Origin: Tetrahymena thermophila SB210
Taxonomy: Eukaryota; Ciliophora; Oligohymenophorea; Hymenostomatida; Tetrahymenidae
NCBI RefSeq assembly: GCF_000189635.1
Contig: NW_002476013.1
Coordinates: 496,001-560,000 of the forward strand
DNA length: 64,000 nt
Reading direction: 5' to 3'
A model generated the notes under the pieces. The model was not told the origin of the DNA. It did no database searches and saw nothing but the letters and a program-made list of their open reading frames with translations. This document shows positions 34,401 to 47,900 of the stretch, in pieces; within the stretch, counting starts at the first letter, position 1, and each line of letters starts with the position of its first letter. The position numbers and the translations under genes are program-made.

Positions 34401-36713
34401 CATCATTCAATTATTTGCAATAATCTTGACAATATTGGATCATGTTATAGTAAATAGTAAAAGCACACCAAAGCGCTTGAATATCACATGAAATCCCTAT
34501 AAATAAGAAAACAGAAAAGTAGTACTGAATTTAAGATTTTATTTTAACTTAATGAATTTAAATATTAACATCAGTAATTTAAAAAAAATTTAAATATATA
34601 GGTAAAACTATGAAGGAAGACATTGCTAATTCATATGATCACGTTGCAAGTACATACTATGACCTTCAAAAATACAAAGAAGCTTTAGAGTATTATTTGC
34701 AGGAATTAAAAATTCGCAAACAATTAAATCAAAAAGGAATTTAGCTGGCTTCTCTTCTTAATAATATAGCAATAACTTACAAAAATCTAGAAAACCTAGA
34801 CCGCTCCTTGAAGTACCATTAAAAAACTTTACGCTTGAGAGAAAGTTATTTGCCTTTTGAACACCAAGAGATTCTTAGTAGTATTTCTAACATTGCCAGT
34901 ATCTTATATGACCAAGAAAAATACACTGAAGCTATAGAATTCTACAAAAAGGAACTTCTATTAAAAGAAAAACTGCATACACCTCAATGTGCTAAAGTAT
35001 ATTTACTTTTAATTATAATTTATTAAATATATATGTGGTTGTGAATATTTATACTATTTGTAAAGATTTTTTTAAATAAAATTTTGATTGAAATTTTAAA
35101 CGATTATAAATAGGTTGCTGTAACTTTGAATAATATTGGATGTTCTTACAAGAATATAAATAACCTTGATGAAGCTGTCAATTATCACAGGAAAGCTCTT
35201 GAGCTTAGGAAAAAAATTCTAAAAGAAAATGACGATGATATTATCAGCTCAATAGAGAGCATTTCATCTACTCTTTATGATATGCAAAGATTTTAAGAAG
35301 GTCTTGAATCATATTATGAAGAACTTTAGCTTAAAATAAAGAGTAATTTTTGATCTATATAATTTCCATCAATTTAAAATTTTTTTGAAATATAGAATTT
35401 GGAGAAGATAATTTGAAAGTTGCAACAACTTATAATAATATTGCGTGCACTCTTAAAAATTTAGGTCAAATTGCTGAGGCATTAAAAATGCATCAAAAAT
35501 CCTTAGTTATAAAGTAAAAAATTTTAGGTCATGATCACTTAGATGTAGCAACCTCATTAGATAATATTGCATCAATTATTTATGACCAGAATGACTTTTA
35601 ATACGCACTAGAGATGTATAAAAAAGTTTTAGGTATAAGGAGAAAATGCTACTAAACAAATAATCTATAAATAGCTGTAACACTCCATAATTTAGCTTGC
35701 ACCTACCATAATTTGAAAGATTACGAGTCTGCTTTACAGCTACAAATAGAGGTAAACAAAAAATTATTTTAATCTAATGATTTTTCATTTAAAAATCCTT
35801 GAATCATTTTTTTTCAACTTTTTTTTTAAATTAGGTCCTAGAAATGAGAAAATAAATTTAAGGCCCAGAATCAAAAGACATAATAACTTCTTTAGACAAT
35901 ATTGCATCGAATTTATATGATAGTGGCAAATATGAGCAAGCTATTGTTTATTACCAAGATGAACTAGCTTTGATGAGAAAAGTTGAACCTGAAAACCAAG
36001 CTAGAGCAGCTACAACACTAAATAATATTGCATGTACTTTGCATAACCTGAAGAGATTAAGTGAATCTTTTGAATATCATAATTAAGCATTAAAGATCCG
36101 TAGAGAAAATTTAGGAGAAACTCATCCTGAAACAGTTTCGTCTTTAAATAATATAGCTTCTAATTTATTTAATGTAGGCAAGCTAGATGAAGCTCTTAAT
36201 ACATTTCTACGTGTGCTTTAAATTCGTATTCAATAATAAGAGTGTAAAATAAAAATAGCAACAGCCTATGATAATGTTGGTTCCACTTATTTCTCTCTCC
36301 TCGAATTTGAGAAAGCTCTTGAGCATTTTGAGTAATCTTATGAAATAAGAAGAACTTATAATTTGGATGATTTATAGAACTCTCAAGATATGATAAATGC
36401 AGCACGCTAAATGATACAAAAAATAGAACCAATCAGGAATCTTCCAATAACAAAATATACAGGAAAAAACTCATAAGAAAATAATGATAAAAATAATCAA
36501 GAAAGTATTGTAAAAGGAGAAGACGAAGAGGAAATATGCAATATATGTCTTGAAAATCTTAACAATAACTAAGAATTGCGTGTACTTCCTTGTAGCCACT
36601 TTTATCATACGTTCTGCATAGACAAATGGTTACTTGCTAAATAATCTTGTCCTAATTGCAGGTAGTGTCCTATTGTAAATTATTAACAAGATAACTAAGA
36701 TAAAATCGAATGA
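31414..36713 (+). CDS. Kinesin-light-chain-like TPR protein with C-terminal RING-H2; in-frame TGA
   Basis: Eight exons (introns 31820-31976, 32484-32935, 33782-34143, 34519-34601, 34997-35113, 35343-35395, 35752-35834) give 1,330 codons. Nearly the whole chain is TPR units of the 42-residue kinesin-light-chain type (ALKIR...LG..HP...SLNNIA...). Examples are YLKLGYLKKAEEYFLKSL, SLNNIASNLFNVGKLDEAL and TLNNIACTLHNLKRLSESF. The C-terminus is a RING-H2 finger: CNIC, CSHFYH, FC, CPNC in the order C-C-C-H-H-C-C-C, so a ubiquitin ligase with a long substrate-binding scaffold is the natural reading. At codon 430 (33310-33312) there is an in-frame TGA in LNYLA-stop-TLDEQGK, where neighbouring repeats have LAW. 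No phase-compatible intron removes it. Either the allele is broken (429-aa product), the base is a sequencing or assembly error, or TGA is read through. Confidence 0.85.
33310..33312 (+). other. In-frame TGA replacing a TPR Trp codon
   Basis: The codon order CTC GCC TGA ACC CTT lies inside a TPR helix. Related repeats in the same protein read LAW at this place (ITYLAWSYY at about 33424, LNHLAWALTE at about 34165). A single G-to-A change (TGG to TGA) would explain it. Coding continues for another 900 codons without further stops apart from the terminal one. Confidence 0.85.
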
Positions 36714-39026
36714 ATTATTTATTTTATAATTTAATTTACTCTGAATTGTATCTCAAATCAAATCTTACTTGAAAGATTTCTAACTTTTCTTATGAAGATA
36801 TTAACCTCTACAGAGTAAAAAAAATAACAGAAAATTATGATAATGAACAAAATCAAAATAAATTATAATATAGTTTGTTTTATTTATTTATTCAAAAATG
36901 TATAGTTAGTTAGTTTATAATAATATTTCTCTATAAGATATTACTAGTATCATGAAAAGTTGATTATTTATTTTATAAATGTGCAGCTTAAAAATATTTA
37001 GAAAATTTTAGATTATTTTCTTTTAACTTTATTTAGAAGCTAGTTTAAAACAAGAAAATAAACCAATGAATCCATTTTATCTTGTAAACTGTAATATGAA
37101 TTAGTATTCATTAATCTATTAAACTTAAAGCGTCAAAAATGTATTATTCGTATCAAACTATTTTAATTTTATGTAAAATTAATAATAATTAAAAGTTTTT
37201 ACTAGCATTAATTTAAATTAATAAGTTACACAAATAACTATATAGTTCAATGCTGAATTTACTTTAAAGTAATATTAATAATATTTTTAAATACCTTTTA
37301 AGAGAAAATAATTTCAAGATGAGTTTTAATCATACAATAATATTTACAATATTAATTTTTTGGATTTGAAAAATTTAATTGATTGATTGATCATGCTATT
37401 GATTTATAACAAATTTTACTATGAATTAAAAATAGTGAGAGTTATACAAAAAAAATAGAAAAAAATTATTTGGTTATTTAATTTGAAATTATCAGATAAT
37501 ATTCAATAGATTTTAATGATTTAATTTAAATAAAGAAATCATCTGAAAAATCTTATTTAAATTTTTCAAAAAGTTTAGATATTTTATATTAATCTATAAC
37601 AAAAAGTGTAAATGAAATAAAACTTGTAAAAATATTTTATTAAAAGTAAATATCATTTGGAATTTTATTATTATTTAGATAACCAAATTGTGTTTCAAAA
37701 AAATTTAAATAAATAGAAATTTAATCTGTCTGAATTCTTTAATTTTTTATTATCACCAAGATTTTAAATATCTGATTTCAAATAATCAAAACTGATTAAT
37801 TTTTTGATTTTGCTAATTCAGGCTATTTATTAATCTAAAATAAAGTTTTTAAGAAAGATTTAAAAAACTCTTCGCTCATTAAGTTACTGTAATTCCTAGC
37901 TCCAACCCGCCGATCGATCGATCTACCAAGTATAACTATTTTTTTACAAAAAATTTCTATCCTCGGCTCATAAAAATGTTAGATGTAGAGGAGTAAGGTA
38001 ACGAAGAATTACAGTAATCATTTTGCTTGCTTATATATAAATAATATTTAATTTAATATTATCAAATTTAAAGAAAAAAAGCTATACATCCAATATTTTT
38101 TAACTAATTAAAATCTAACTCAATACTGATTAAAAAGTTAAATTATTCTATAATAGAATTGTTGAGCAAAAAAATATTATTAATAAAAGTGCTCTACTGA
38201 AATTTTTTATAAGTTACTCCTAATAAAATAAAGGTTTAATTCAAAATAATGTAAACCTTATAAATGAATAAATTTATAAATTTAGCTTATTATAAGAATA
38301 ATAATTTCCAAAATATTATAGCTTTATGGTCTAAAAAGAAATTAAATATTGTAAAAATAGAACCTAATTTTTAAAAGATAAAAAATTTAACTCAACCTTA
38401 ATGTATTAAGAAATAATAATAGAATTAATTTCTATTTGAAGTTACTGTAAAATGAAAGTCAAAACAGGTATAAATGATTGAGAAAGAATAATATCAATAC
38501 AATATATGGATAGATATTTGCTTATTTTATTCAAATTTATTTTCATATTTTCAAACTAAAAAGTTTGTTTGCAATGTTTAAAAAGATAATTTATACAAAA
38601 AATAATAATAATTATAGAGAAGAATACATTTTTAGTTTAATTACATGAGTTTTAATTATTTCTAATAGTTTTATTATTAAAATATATCTATTATACTGAG
38701 TTATCCATCAATACTTCAATGAATTTATTATCAATTTTTTGTTAAATCTTCATTAATAAATTAGATTTCATTTAAATTTTGAATGAAGAAATTTCAGGGG
38801 AAAATAGATTATTTTAATTTATTATTTGTAAAAATGTTTGGATTTAATTGGTTTATATTAAATTTATTTAGTTAGTTAATTGAAGAAAAGAATTAGTTAA
38901 TAAATATGAATGATAATTTGAATAGTTTTGTTGGTTATTAAATCTTTGATTAAAAATGCTTTTGGAAATTTATAAATTTTAGTAATTTCATTTTAAACAA
39001 ACAAGTTGTTTGTTCATCTGAATAGC
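36714..39026. other. Long intergenic region between convergent genes
   Basis: 2.3 kb of AT-rich DNA with no coding frame. It contains the GC-richer hairpin island listed at 37868-38020 and a short (GATT)n run near 37379-37393. The rest shows nothing. Confidence 0.5.
37868..38020. ncRNA. Candidate structured RNA / hairpin island
   Basis: In otherwise very AT-rich sequence, about 150 bp has near-average GC and is bounded by a perfect 12-bp inverted repeat (TTACTGTAATTC at 37884-37895, GAATTACAGTAA at 38006-38017). Inside are AACCCGCC, the self-complementary GATCGATCGATC (37912-37923) and CCTCGGCTC. On the minus strand the island ends with a T6 run after AGAG, as for Pol III, and has weak A-box-like and B-box-like stretches. 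It matches no RNA class I can name, so strand and class are open. It may instead be a small mobile-element remnant. Confidence 0.35.
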
Positions 39027-40091
39027 TCAAAATATTTTTTTTATTATATTGAAGCTCACTTGTTTTTTTTAGGATTTTTTAAAAGGAGATTGAATATAAT
39101 TTTCAGTAGAGTTTTTGAGTATTCCTTTATGGGAAGTATTACGAAAAATCATTTTTTGGTTTGGTAACTTAAAATTGTACAACGATTCTTCTGTTTCTTA
39201 AGTAGATATTTATGAGGAATCATTATCCTTTTCGCTTTCAATTACTTAGATAGATGTTTGTTTTATTTGATTATTTGAGGTTCTGTTAGAAAAGAAACTT
39301 GCATATGAAGGTTGTTTGGTAATTCCAATTTAAATAGTGGATTTATTAAGTATTTAATCATCTGACATGTTATTACTTAAGTTGATAATTCTTTAATCCT
39401 AGTTCAAACCTTACATACTGCCTTGTCTATTTCTTATTAATTTTTTAACTCTATTTTATTATTCTACAAAATTTTTTTCTGAATCATATTGATCATCGAA
39501 TTCTTAAGATTTGTTAGATTAAATAAAAAGCATATTTCTATTTATCTTTCTTTACCTAAGAGGACTTTCTTAAATAGTATAATTAGAAGGAATATCTGAT
39601 ATTTGTTATCTAGGTTACTAATCATCCATTAAATCGTTTTGAGATATATTTTAATTATTAGAAGTATCTAAAGCAAAAATTTATTTTAAATTAATTTTCC
39701 TTCTTCTTCTTACCTAACAACTATTGTTAGTTTATTATTATAAATCCAGTGAGTTTTATGGTATTTCCAAGCTATCTCTTGCTGGCTTAGCTTGTATCAA
39801 AGGAGAATAGTCTTTTTTGTAATTATTTGTTATTCTACTTGAATTTTGATCTATTTTATTTAAAATCCATTTATTAGAACCATAGCTTGAATCATTAAGT
39901 TAACGAGAAAATATGTTTATATTATTGTTGTTACTGAGGTTATTTATTTTATAGGAATTATTTGTATTATTCAAGATAGAAGAAAGAATTTGATAGTTTC
40001 TTGAAGGGGTTATATTTTAAGTAGGTGATTGGTATTGACCTAAGCTTTAAGCGCTTAGAGAATTTAAGTTCTTATTCAGCTGAGGAAACAT
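39027..40091 (-). CDS. Candidate PP1-regulatory protein with C-terminal SILK and RVxF motifs (copy a)
   Basis: A single-exon 354-aa protein from ATG 40091 to TGA 39027-39029. Most of it is Asn/Ser/Gln-rich disorder with one basic patch (VRRRRKINLK). The last 33 residues carry GILK at 323-326 and KQVSF at 343-347. [GS]IL[RK] followed within a few dozen residues by an RVxF-type motif is the paired docking signature for protein phosphatase 1, as in inhibitor-2 (KGILK) and KNL1. The spacer NSTENYIQSPFKKSQK is basic and phosphorylatable. The same tail occurs in the gene at 52723-53985, so the two are paralogues. It is expected to bind PP1 and steer or inhibit it; the binding is predicted, not shown. 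It lies 1.8 kb downstream of the giant membrane protein gene, on the same strand. Confidence 0.8.
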
Positions 40092-41909
40092 ATTCGTGTC
40101 AATGAAATGGAAAGGAAAAATAATATATTTATTGATTGATTTATTTTTTTTAATAATTTACAAATGTTTTTTTTGAAAATTATAAATAATATTTAACACT
40201 AATAACAAATAATTATTTGCATAAAATTAATTAATAAATTAGTAAATCAATCAATCTTCTTCAGTAAACCAAATACGTTGTCAATAGTTGTTATCACTAT
40301 TTAATTTATTATTTTGCCAATTATTAAATGATAATTAACCCATTTAAAATCATTCAAAATATCAAGCAAAAAATTTAAACAGTAAAAACTTTAATTAATT
40401 GATTAATTAATTTATAATCATGAGTAAATGCATAATTTTTCCAAACATATTTATGATTAAATTTTTTCTGGATATTCCTAGGATATCATAGCCTCTGTAA
40501 ATATTCTTTATATTAAAATGATAGTAAAAATATAGAAGACTAATAATTACATGCATATATAAAAAAGTAAATATTACAGTGAGAGAGCCTACAACGAAAA
40601 TTTAAATGTTATTATGAATATTAGGTTAAAAATTATATGCTCATTAAATAAAGGTTACTGTTTATTTATGCTAATAAATTTCATAGTTAATAATTTTTTC
40701 AGACTTTTGTAATTTAATCTTTTCTAAGACTATTAAATTTTATTATTAGGGCAGTAACTCAATTAAAAAGAAGAGTTTTCTGTATTTTTTTGAAATATAG
40801 ATGTATAATTATATTAGATAGCATTAGAAAAACTGTAAATTCTTTTATCCATTCATAAAAATTAATAAATCAATTAAGAAAACTTGAAATAGAACGAAAA
40901 GTTGTTCACAAAATAATCAAATTCACTGATATTTTAATTAAAAAGGTTTAATTAACATTATTTGTAAATGTAATCATTCAAAATTTCATGAACATAATAT
41001 AATGATTAACAAAATCTATCAATGTAAAAAATTTTTAAGATATCTAAAATATAGTAACCACTAGAAATTTCATAATTAAACAAAAAACTTAATTCACAAA
41101 CTTTAAGCAAAATATCAAAAATTAATAAAAAAAATGAAATAGAAATACATTTTTTTAATATTACTTTATTTTAGTTAAATTATCACAAATATAGTTATTA
41201 AATAAATATTCTAAGAGTTATTTTACTGTCAATTGATAGAATAAACCTAATTACGCTTTAATTTTGATTAAAAATTATTTATGATTAAACATTTTGTTAG
41301 ATTAGACGGGAAAATAATAGAAAAAAATCTAGAACTAATCATTATAATTTTGTTTGAATTAACCATCAAATTAATTTTTATTCATTCAATAATTAAAGTA
41401 ATATTTAATTATCACAAATAGCTGCAAGCTCGAACTATTTTTTAATAAATAAACATTTTCTTATTTGGTTTTAAGGGGGATGATATAAAATTCAAGTATT
41501 TAAATTGATTAGATTTTTTTAATATGAATTAGTGTCAGAGACTATATTTTCAACAAAATATATTGTTTAATCACCCCTATATAATCAAGTCAGTAAAATA
41601 TTTATTAATCATACATTAAAGGGATTTAAAATAATTAAAAAAAGGAATATCTAAAATAATTTAGATAAATAAATAATGTATCCTTAAAATTAAATTTTAT
41701 GAGTATATAAATTTTATATAAATTAATTCAGCTAATTTTACAGTTTAAAAAAAAAAATTTTACTATTTTAAAAAAATTAAGAACAAATTCTGTAAATCAA
41801 ACAAAAATAAAAAAACTAATAAATATATTCTTTATTATTAATTTGTAAACTATTTTTTCTGCTTAAGATAAAAAGTTAAATTTTATTTTCATTATTTTTA
41901 ACATCTTTT
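40092..41909. other. Intergenic, AT-rich
   Basis: A 1.8-kb spacer between two genes on the minus strand. I see no gene, RNA or repeat in it. Confidence 0.5.
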
Positions 41910-44900
41910 TCATTTTTTTATTGTTTTAAAGTATTGCATTTTTAGATTCTAAACTGGTGAACATGAGTTAGTTTGATTTTCTTATTCGATATCAATTTCT
42001 GACTCGTTTTGAGGTTCTTAGTCATTTTTACTTGAAGATTCTTAGTCATATTTGCTTTAAATTTCTTATTCTTAAGGTTTATCCATTCTGGGGCTCTCAA
42101 TAAAGTTAGTCTTAAAATATTAAATATCACGATTACTTTAACTTCCTTAATTTTGGAGCAGAAATTAGGAATTTTCTTTGGGATGGTACTGAGATAATAC
42201 TAATTTACCATTATTATGCTTATCTGAAGTTAAAGGTTCCAAGCAAAAATTAGATTAAAATTAGGAAGGACTGTCTTCTATTATTCCAGATCTTATTACA
42301 TTGACTGGAAATTACGAGTTTACTATTAAATCACTATTTACTTTTTATATACTTCTTGGGGATATAAATTATTTTGCATGTATAGAACTTTAATGTATAA
42401 TGTTAGTAATCATTCCATTAGTAATTGAGTCTGAAATCTCTCTTGCTTAAGTCACTTGCCTTTATAGGTAATTATATGCTCCTTACTTTTTTTATTAAGG
42501 AGTGTTTTGGCGCTTTACTTACAGCTAGGAAATTTAATTTAATGCTTTTAATTCAGTAAGTAGACTTAAATTTCCATAAACCTTTTTCCACCTCCTAAAT
42601 ACTTCATAATTGGTTTATTAATTTGCTTAGAAATATTTCATAAGATAATTTATTTTTAAAATATTTATAAATCTTATTGCAAATTTATTGATTGCTCCAC
42701 TTCCATCTTTTGCTATCACAACTATAATCATTATGACTTGAATAGCTACAAAAGTGTGATGACTAATTGTTAACAAATAGTCGAAAATTTAAATATCAAA
42801 ACCCATTGAGAGACTTGATAAATTCATATTAAAAATGAGCATACCGTGAGATATTATTTCAAAAAATTAATTATTAGAGCTCTAAAAAGGTTGGCACTTC
42901 TAAAGTGCTATGATGTAAGCAGTCATAATTACTGCTATTAAAAAAAGAGAGGAAGAGCCATACTATTCAGTCTAAGTATACAAAAAGACAACAATAACTT
43001 TTAAATAAATTTTAATGAATTCCCAATAGTAATAACTTTCTTTATACTCTGCATAATAATTTCCGAAAGAAAATTTAGTTAAACAGCTATTTAGAGTTTT
43101 CCTTTCTTTTCTAATTAAAAGCAGCATTACAAATGGAAATACTAACCAAAAGACTAAGATGGGAATTAGTATTATCAAAACAAAATTCTGATATGATTCG
43201 TCTGAGCAAAGGACAGAGACATCTATTTTTAAATATTTTTAGTTTCCTATTTAGCGACAAGATAGAGCATCTGTTATGAACTTAATTGTGTCAGGTAAAA
43301 AAAATAAAAAGCAAAATGTCATTGAAGAAAAGAAGTGATACTTTTTAACTGCTGATTTTTTAACAAGTTTTATTAAAACCAAAACTAAAAACAAGCAAAA
43401 AAAGACGGTAAAAGGAATTAGACTTCTTATTAGTACTTAAATATTAGCCATTTAATATTTAGCAAGAGTATTCAAACTCATAAAGCATTTAAAGTTCAAA
43501 GCAACTTTACTAACTGGCTGACCTGCAGATTAATAAACTGTTTATGGATTAAATTGTACTTTAAAAGTCAAAATTATCGAAGATAGCTGCAAATAGTGAA
43601 TAAGCGATTTTAAGAGAAAAGAAGACTAATCTTTGAAGCAACTTTTACTAAATGGAACTAATTTTGCTATTCTAAAGTAAAAGCAAGTTTACATAAGTTT
43701 TTGATTATCAATATAGCGCTTTGTTTAGAAAGCTAAGTAAAGAACCATGAAAATTAATCCTCCTACTACAAAAAAATACTGAAGAGTATTATCTTAACAT
43801 TCCTAACAATTGAAATCACCAAAAAAAGAAGAAAATCTTCTTCCGTTCCAATACTTTCCTAAATTATCACACTCTTCGCAAAGTGGTCCGAAATGTCCTA
43901 GAGAACACCCTTATTAACTTGACTCATCTTCTGGAGCACAAGCACTTGGATTATTATAGCAATAAATTACTAAGTCAGTTCCTTACTGAAGCCAGTATCC
44001 GTTTTTAGGAATAATTTAATCTGAAAAGCAATTTAATGATCCCTCAGGACATTTGTTACAAACTCCATTATTCGTTGCATTGTAACTAGAAGGATCAATT
44101 ATGGAATACGAGTTTTATGGACATTCATAACATTATATAATTTCATTTGATATTGATTTCATAATTTCTCCTTTCTAACAATTTCTAAAATCTATTTGAA
44201 TTTGAAAATTTAGAATCTATCCTGTGTAAAAGTTTGTAGAGAAAACAAATTGAAGGATTTATTGAGATTTAACCATAGAGTTAATCTAAAGATTTTAAAT
44301 TTAAAATGCTGTTATATTATTTTAATATTAATTATAGTTAACTAAACTATCACCGTTAAGCTACATAGTAGTGGTATTTGGAGCTTCAACTTAAATTTAA
44401 TAATAAATGAGCTCAGAAATTATAGAAGAAGGATAAATTTGTTTTTTAATTTTAATTGGATCAAATGACACTTTTTTTCTATCTTAATCTAAAAATTAAA
44501 ATCCCATTTAAAGAATGCTACCACTTTAGAAGTTTTAAATATTAACAACATTTTGTAAATTTCTTCGTTGAGATTATTCCACTATTTGAGTTTGATTTTA
44601 ATATATGATTTAAACATATTGAGGAATGGTTGCTATGTTATTTCCATAAATATTTCCTAAATTTTAATTCATTTTTGCATTTAAATTCATCTAAGGTAAG
44701 ACTTTATTCAGTAATCTTATTGCTCCACCAATTAATGCTATATTGTATTAGATTAATGTATTAATGTCAGCATCAATACTCTATATTTCTAATAAGAATA
44801 AAGCTCCTCCTGAAGATAATGCAGTATTTTTTAAGAATTAACATGAGTTGATACTTATTTTCCCTTGCACGTTCTGCATTTTTACTGCACCTCCATTAAA

Positions 44901-47900
44901 AGATAAATTTTCTGTGAAATTTGAATTAGTCAACTAAACTTTTTAACTATTTTAAATCCATAAATTGCCTGTGTTGTTATAGTAAGTAATCTAGGATAAT
45001 TAGACAAATGATGTTTAAAGCTAAATTAGACCTTCGTTTGATTCTGTCCTGTATTAATAGAACGAATCTGTGTTATTTTATATAATACTTTATATAAATT
45101 AGACTATATCATTCCTGTAAATGATTGTTTCATTAGATTATTAATTTTAGTTAGATGATTGTATTAGAACTGAATTTTGGTTTCCATTAAAAGTTATATT
45201 TTGGAGTAGAGTGGAAATGCATCCTTATAATTGCAAAATTACTGAGTTTTAAGTCACATTTTAACCTCCCAATCCTACATTTTATTATATCCAAGCATTT
45301 TGAATTGTGAGTTAGTTTATTTGCTGCATTTAAAAAAAATTGTAAGAATTAGAACCTATAAGAGTTACGTTTTAAATCAGTAATGTTTTTACATTAATGA
45401 AAGAAAATAAAACCCTATTAAAGTCTTTGATTTATATTTAATTAAGCTGTAGATTATAAATATATACAGTTTAAATATTGGTAAACTGTAATAATCCTGC
45501 ATTTTAAGAATCCGATGTTTGTAGTATTGTCAGATTACTTATTGAGAGACTGTTTATAACAACACTTTGGAGATTAGAAAAGTTGAAATAAGCTTAGCTT
45601 ATTGTTTGATTACTCAATTATATGTTATCAAATTTTATAAATTAAGTATTGGCATTAAATTATAGTGTGTCATTCACTGGTAGAGAAAATTAGAAGTTCT
45701 ACATAGTCACATTTCCTTACACAAATGTAAATATGTTAGAATATAAATTTAATTGGTTTTAAATTTAGTTTGAGGGCTTGAAAACAAATTATCCTGAATT
45801 TTGATTGATTTATGCCATATATTTTAAATCGTTATAAATACTTAAATAAAACAGGTAATTTATAACAATGTTCGCGTTAAAGGTAAGTCCAAATTACTTT
45901 TGAGCAGAAACTGCATCTTTAATAGATATTGATTATGTGCATACAGGCGAACCGCCATTGAGATATACGTAAGCGCTGTATCTATTTTCGAATATTGTAT
46001 TTTAAGTCTAGCCAATAACAGAAAAAAACTTTTAGGTAGGATCAATATAACTCAATTTCATGAGTTATCCAAAGTTAACAATCAGTTCATCAATTAAAAA
46101 CGGTCTATTTGAATTAGGATCAAGAAGAAATACATCTATTTTTTTTATCATGAAAACTACAAAAATGGAATCATCCAAAATAGCAATTTCTGAAATTTAA
46201 TCTCTTCTGTAGTTTTTTCTTATGTAATAGAGCAAGGAAAGGCTTGTTCTATTATGAAAATTTACCTATGCATTTGATTAAAGAACAATTAAAGAAGGTG
46301 TAAATTTAATTTAATTATTTTAACTCAAAGGGAATGATAAAAATTAAATGAGGTTAAAACTACTAAGGTCTGCTATTATTATGAGAGTTGATGATTAGAA
46401 ATTGATAAAAATTCTTTTAAATTATTCATCTATCCATAATTTATTTAATTCAGAACCTAACTTTACAACAGAATTAAATGTATTCTGTAAGTCTATGTTT
46501 TAAGCAACTTAGCTTTGGCTGAGAGACCAAATGGTTAAGCTCCCACTTTTTTAAGCAATTAATACTTGATTTCCAACTTGATTTAATATCAAACTAATAA
46601 CTGAAGAAGAGGTGTCTTAGAGAGGAATATTTACTGGCTTTAATGTTTATAAATTGTATATAATTATTTAGCCTACACTCAGACCAACAAATAGCAAAGA
46701 GGACTGCTCTACATATAAGTGAGATTTGTAATAATTCAGTGCTCCTAATGATATAGAGCTTAACTGTATGTTTTTATTGAAATCATAATGAATAATTGTT
46801 TGATTTGATAGCAAAAATGTATTATTTGTTAAGAATTTTACAGTATTAACTGAATTAATTTAATATAAATAGGATTAACTTTGCACTTGAGTAATTACTT
46901 GGTTAAAATTATAAATTTAAATATAATTTTAGAAGACTAGAGCTAGAAATTAATTATTATCTTGTTGTATGTTCTATATAAACATAAGAGGGTTTTATTT
47001 ATCAAATGTGTTGATCATATAGGAATTAAAGTTAGAGTAGTAAGAAAGAGTGTTTGCTGTATCTAAAACAATAAATTAGCCATTTGAGTTTTAAGGATTT
47101 GGTATTTCTACAAATGAATATTTATTTGGTTTATATAGTCTTACATATGCTTAAGCAATTTAAGCATAATTTGCTTTAAAAACCAAATTAGGACTATAAA
47201 TAAGCATTTAGTTAAGGGCTAAATCAATCTGATAGTTCTAAGGAGGAGTTTAACCGTCAAACTCTATAATTTTCAAAGGACTGTCATTTAATATTGTAGC
47301 TTAAACCAAAAATAACATGACATTCCCATAGCTGTCAATTGTTTACAAGAAAGATCCTTCAGGATCGTAAGAAAAATTAATAATTCTTCCTATACCATTT
47401 TATGCATAATTAGAAGAAATTGAATTCTGACTAATCAACAATTAAAGATTGTAGACTTAAATTTAACCATAACGAATTTCTTCTGAAAAGTAAAGCATGA
47501 TATTTTAAGATTAAATGTAAATACTTTAAAATAGTGCTGGTGAGCCTTGGTTAAGAAAATTTGCATTCAAAAGATACTGGAATCTATCATAAATATAAAC
47601 ATATCCAAGAGAGTACAAAACTATTTTTGAGCCATAAAAATTGAAAAAGGAAATTAATCCGCCTGTATATGAAGGGAAGTCTTAAATGTATATACCAGAC
47701 ACTGAATAAACCTGTATTTTAGATGAGTATATAATGTAATTTAAGTTTTGTGGGTCTTAGGCCAATTATATTTATCCTGTAAATGAATTCATTATTTAAT
47801 TTTAAACTTTTTAAGTGTTTAAGTTAATAATAATGAAGCTATTTTTTGAGGAAACGCAAGCAATAGTAGAAGTAGAAAGCAGGCAATTAGTAATATATTC

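Noticed and set aside
37890-37945. tRNA gene on the minus strand, from A-box-like and B-box-like strings
   Set aside because: The B-box lacks the invariant TTCGA core and no acceptor or anticodon stems can be formed.
42972-43178. A separate small membrane protein gene
   Set aside because: It is in the same frame as the giant minus-strand gene and forms part of its polytopic C-terminal region.
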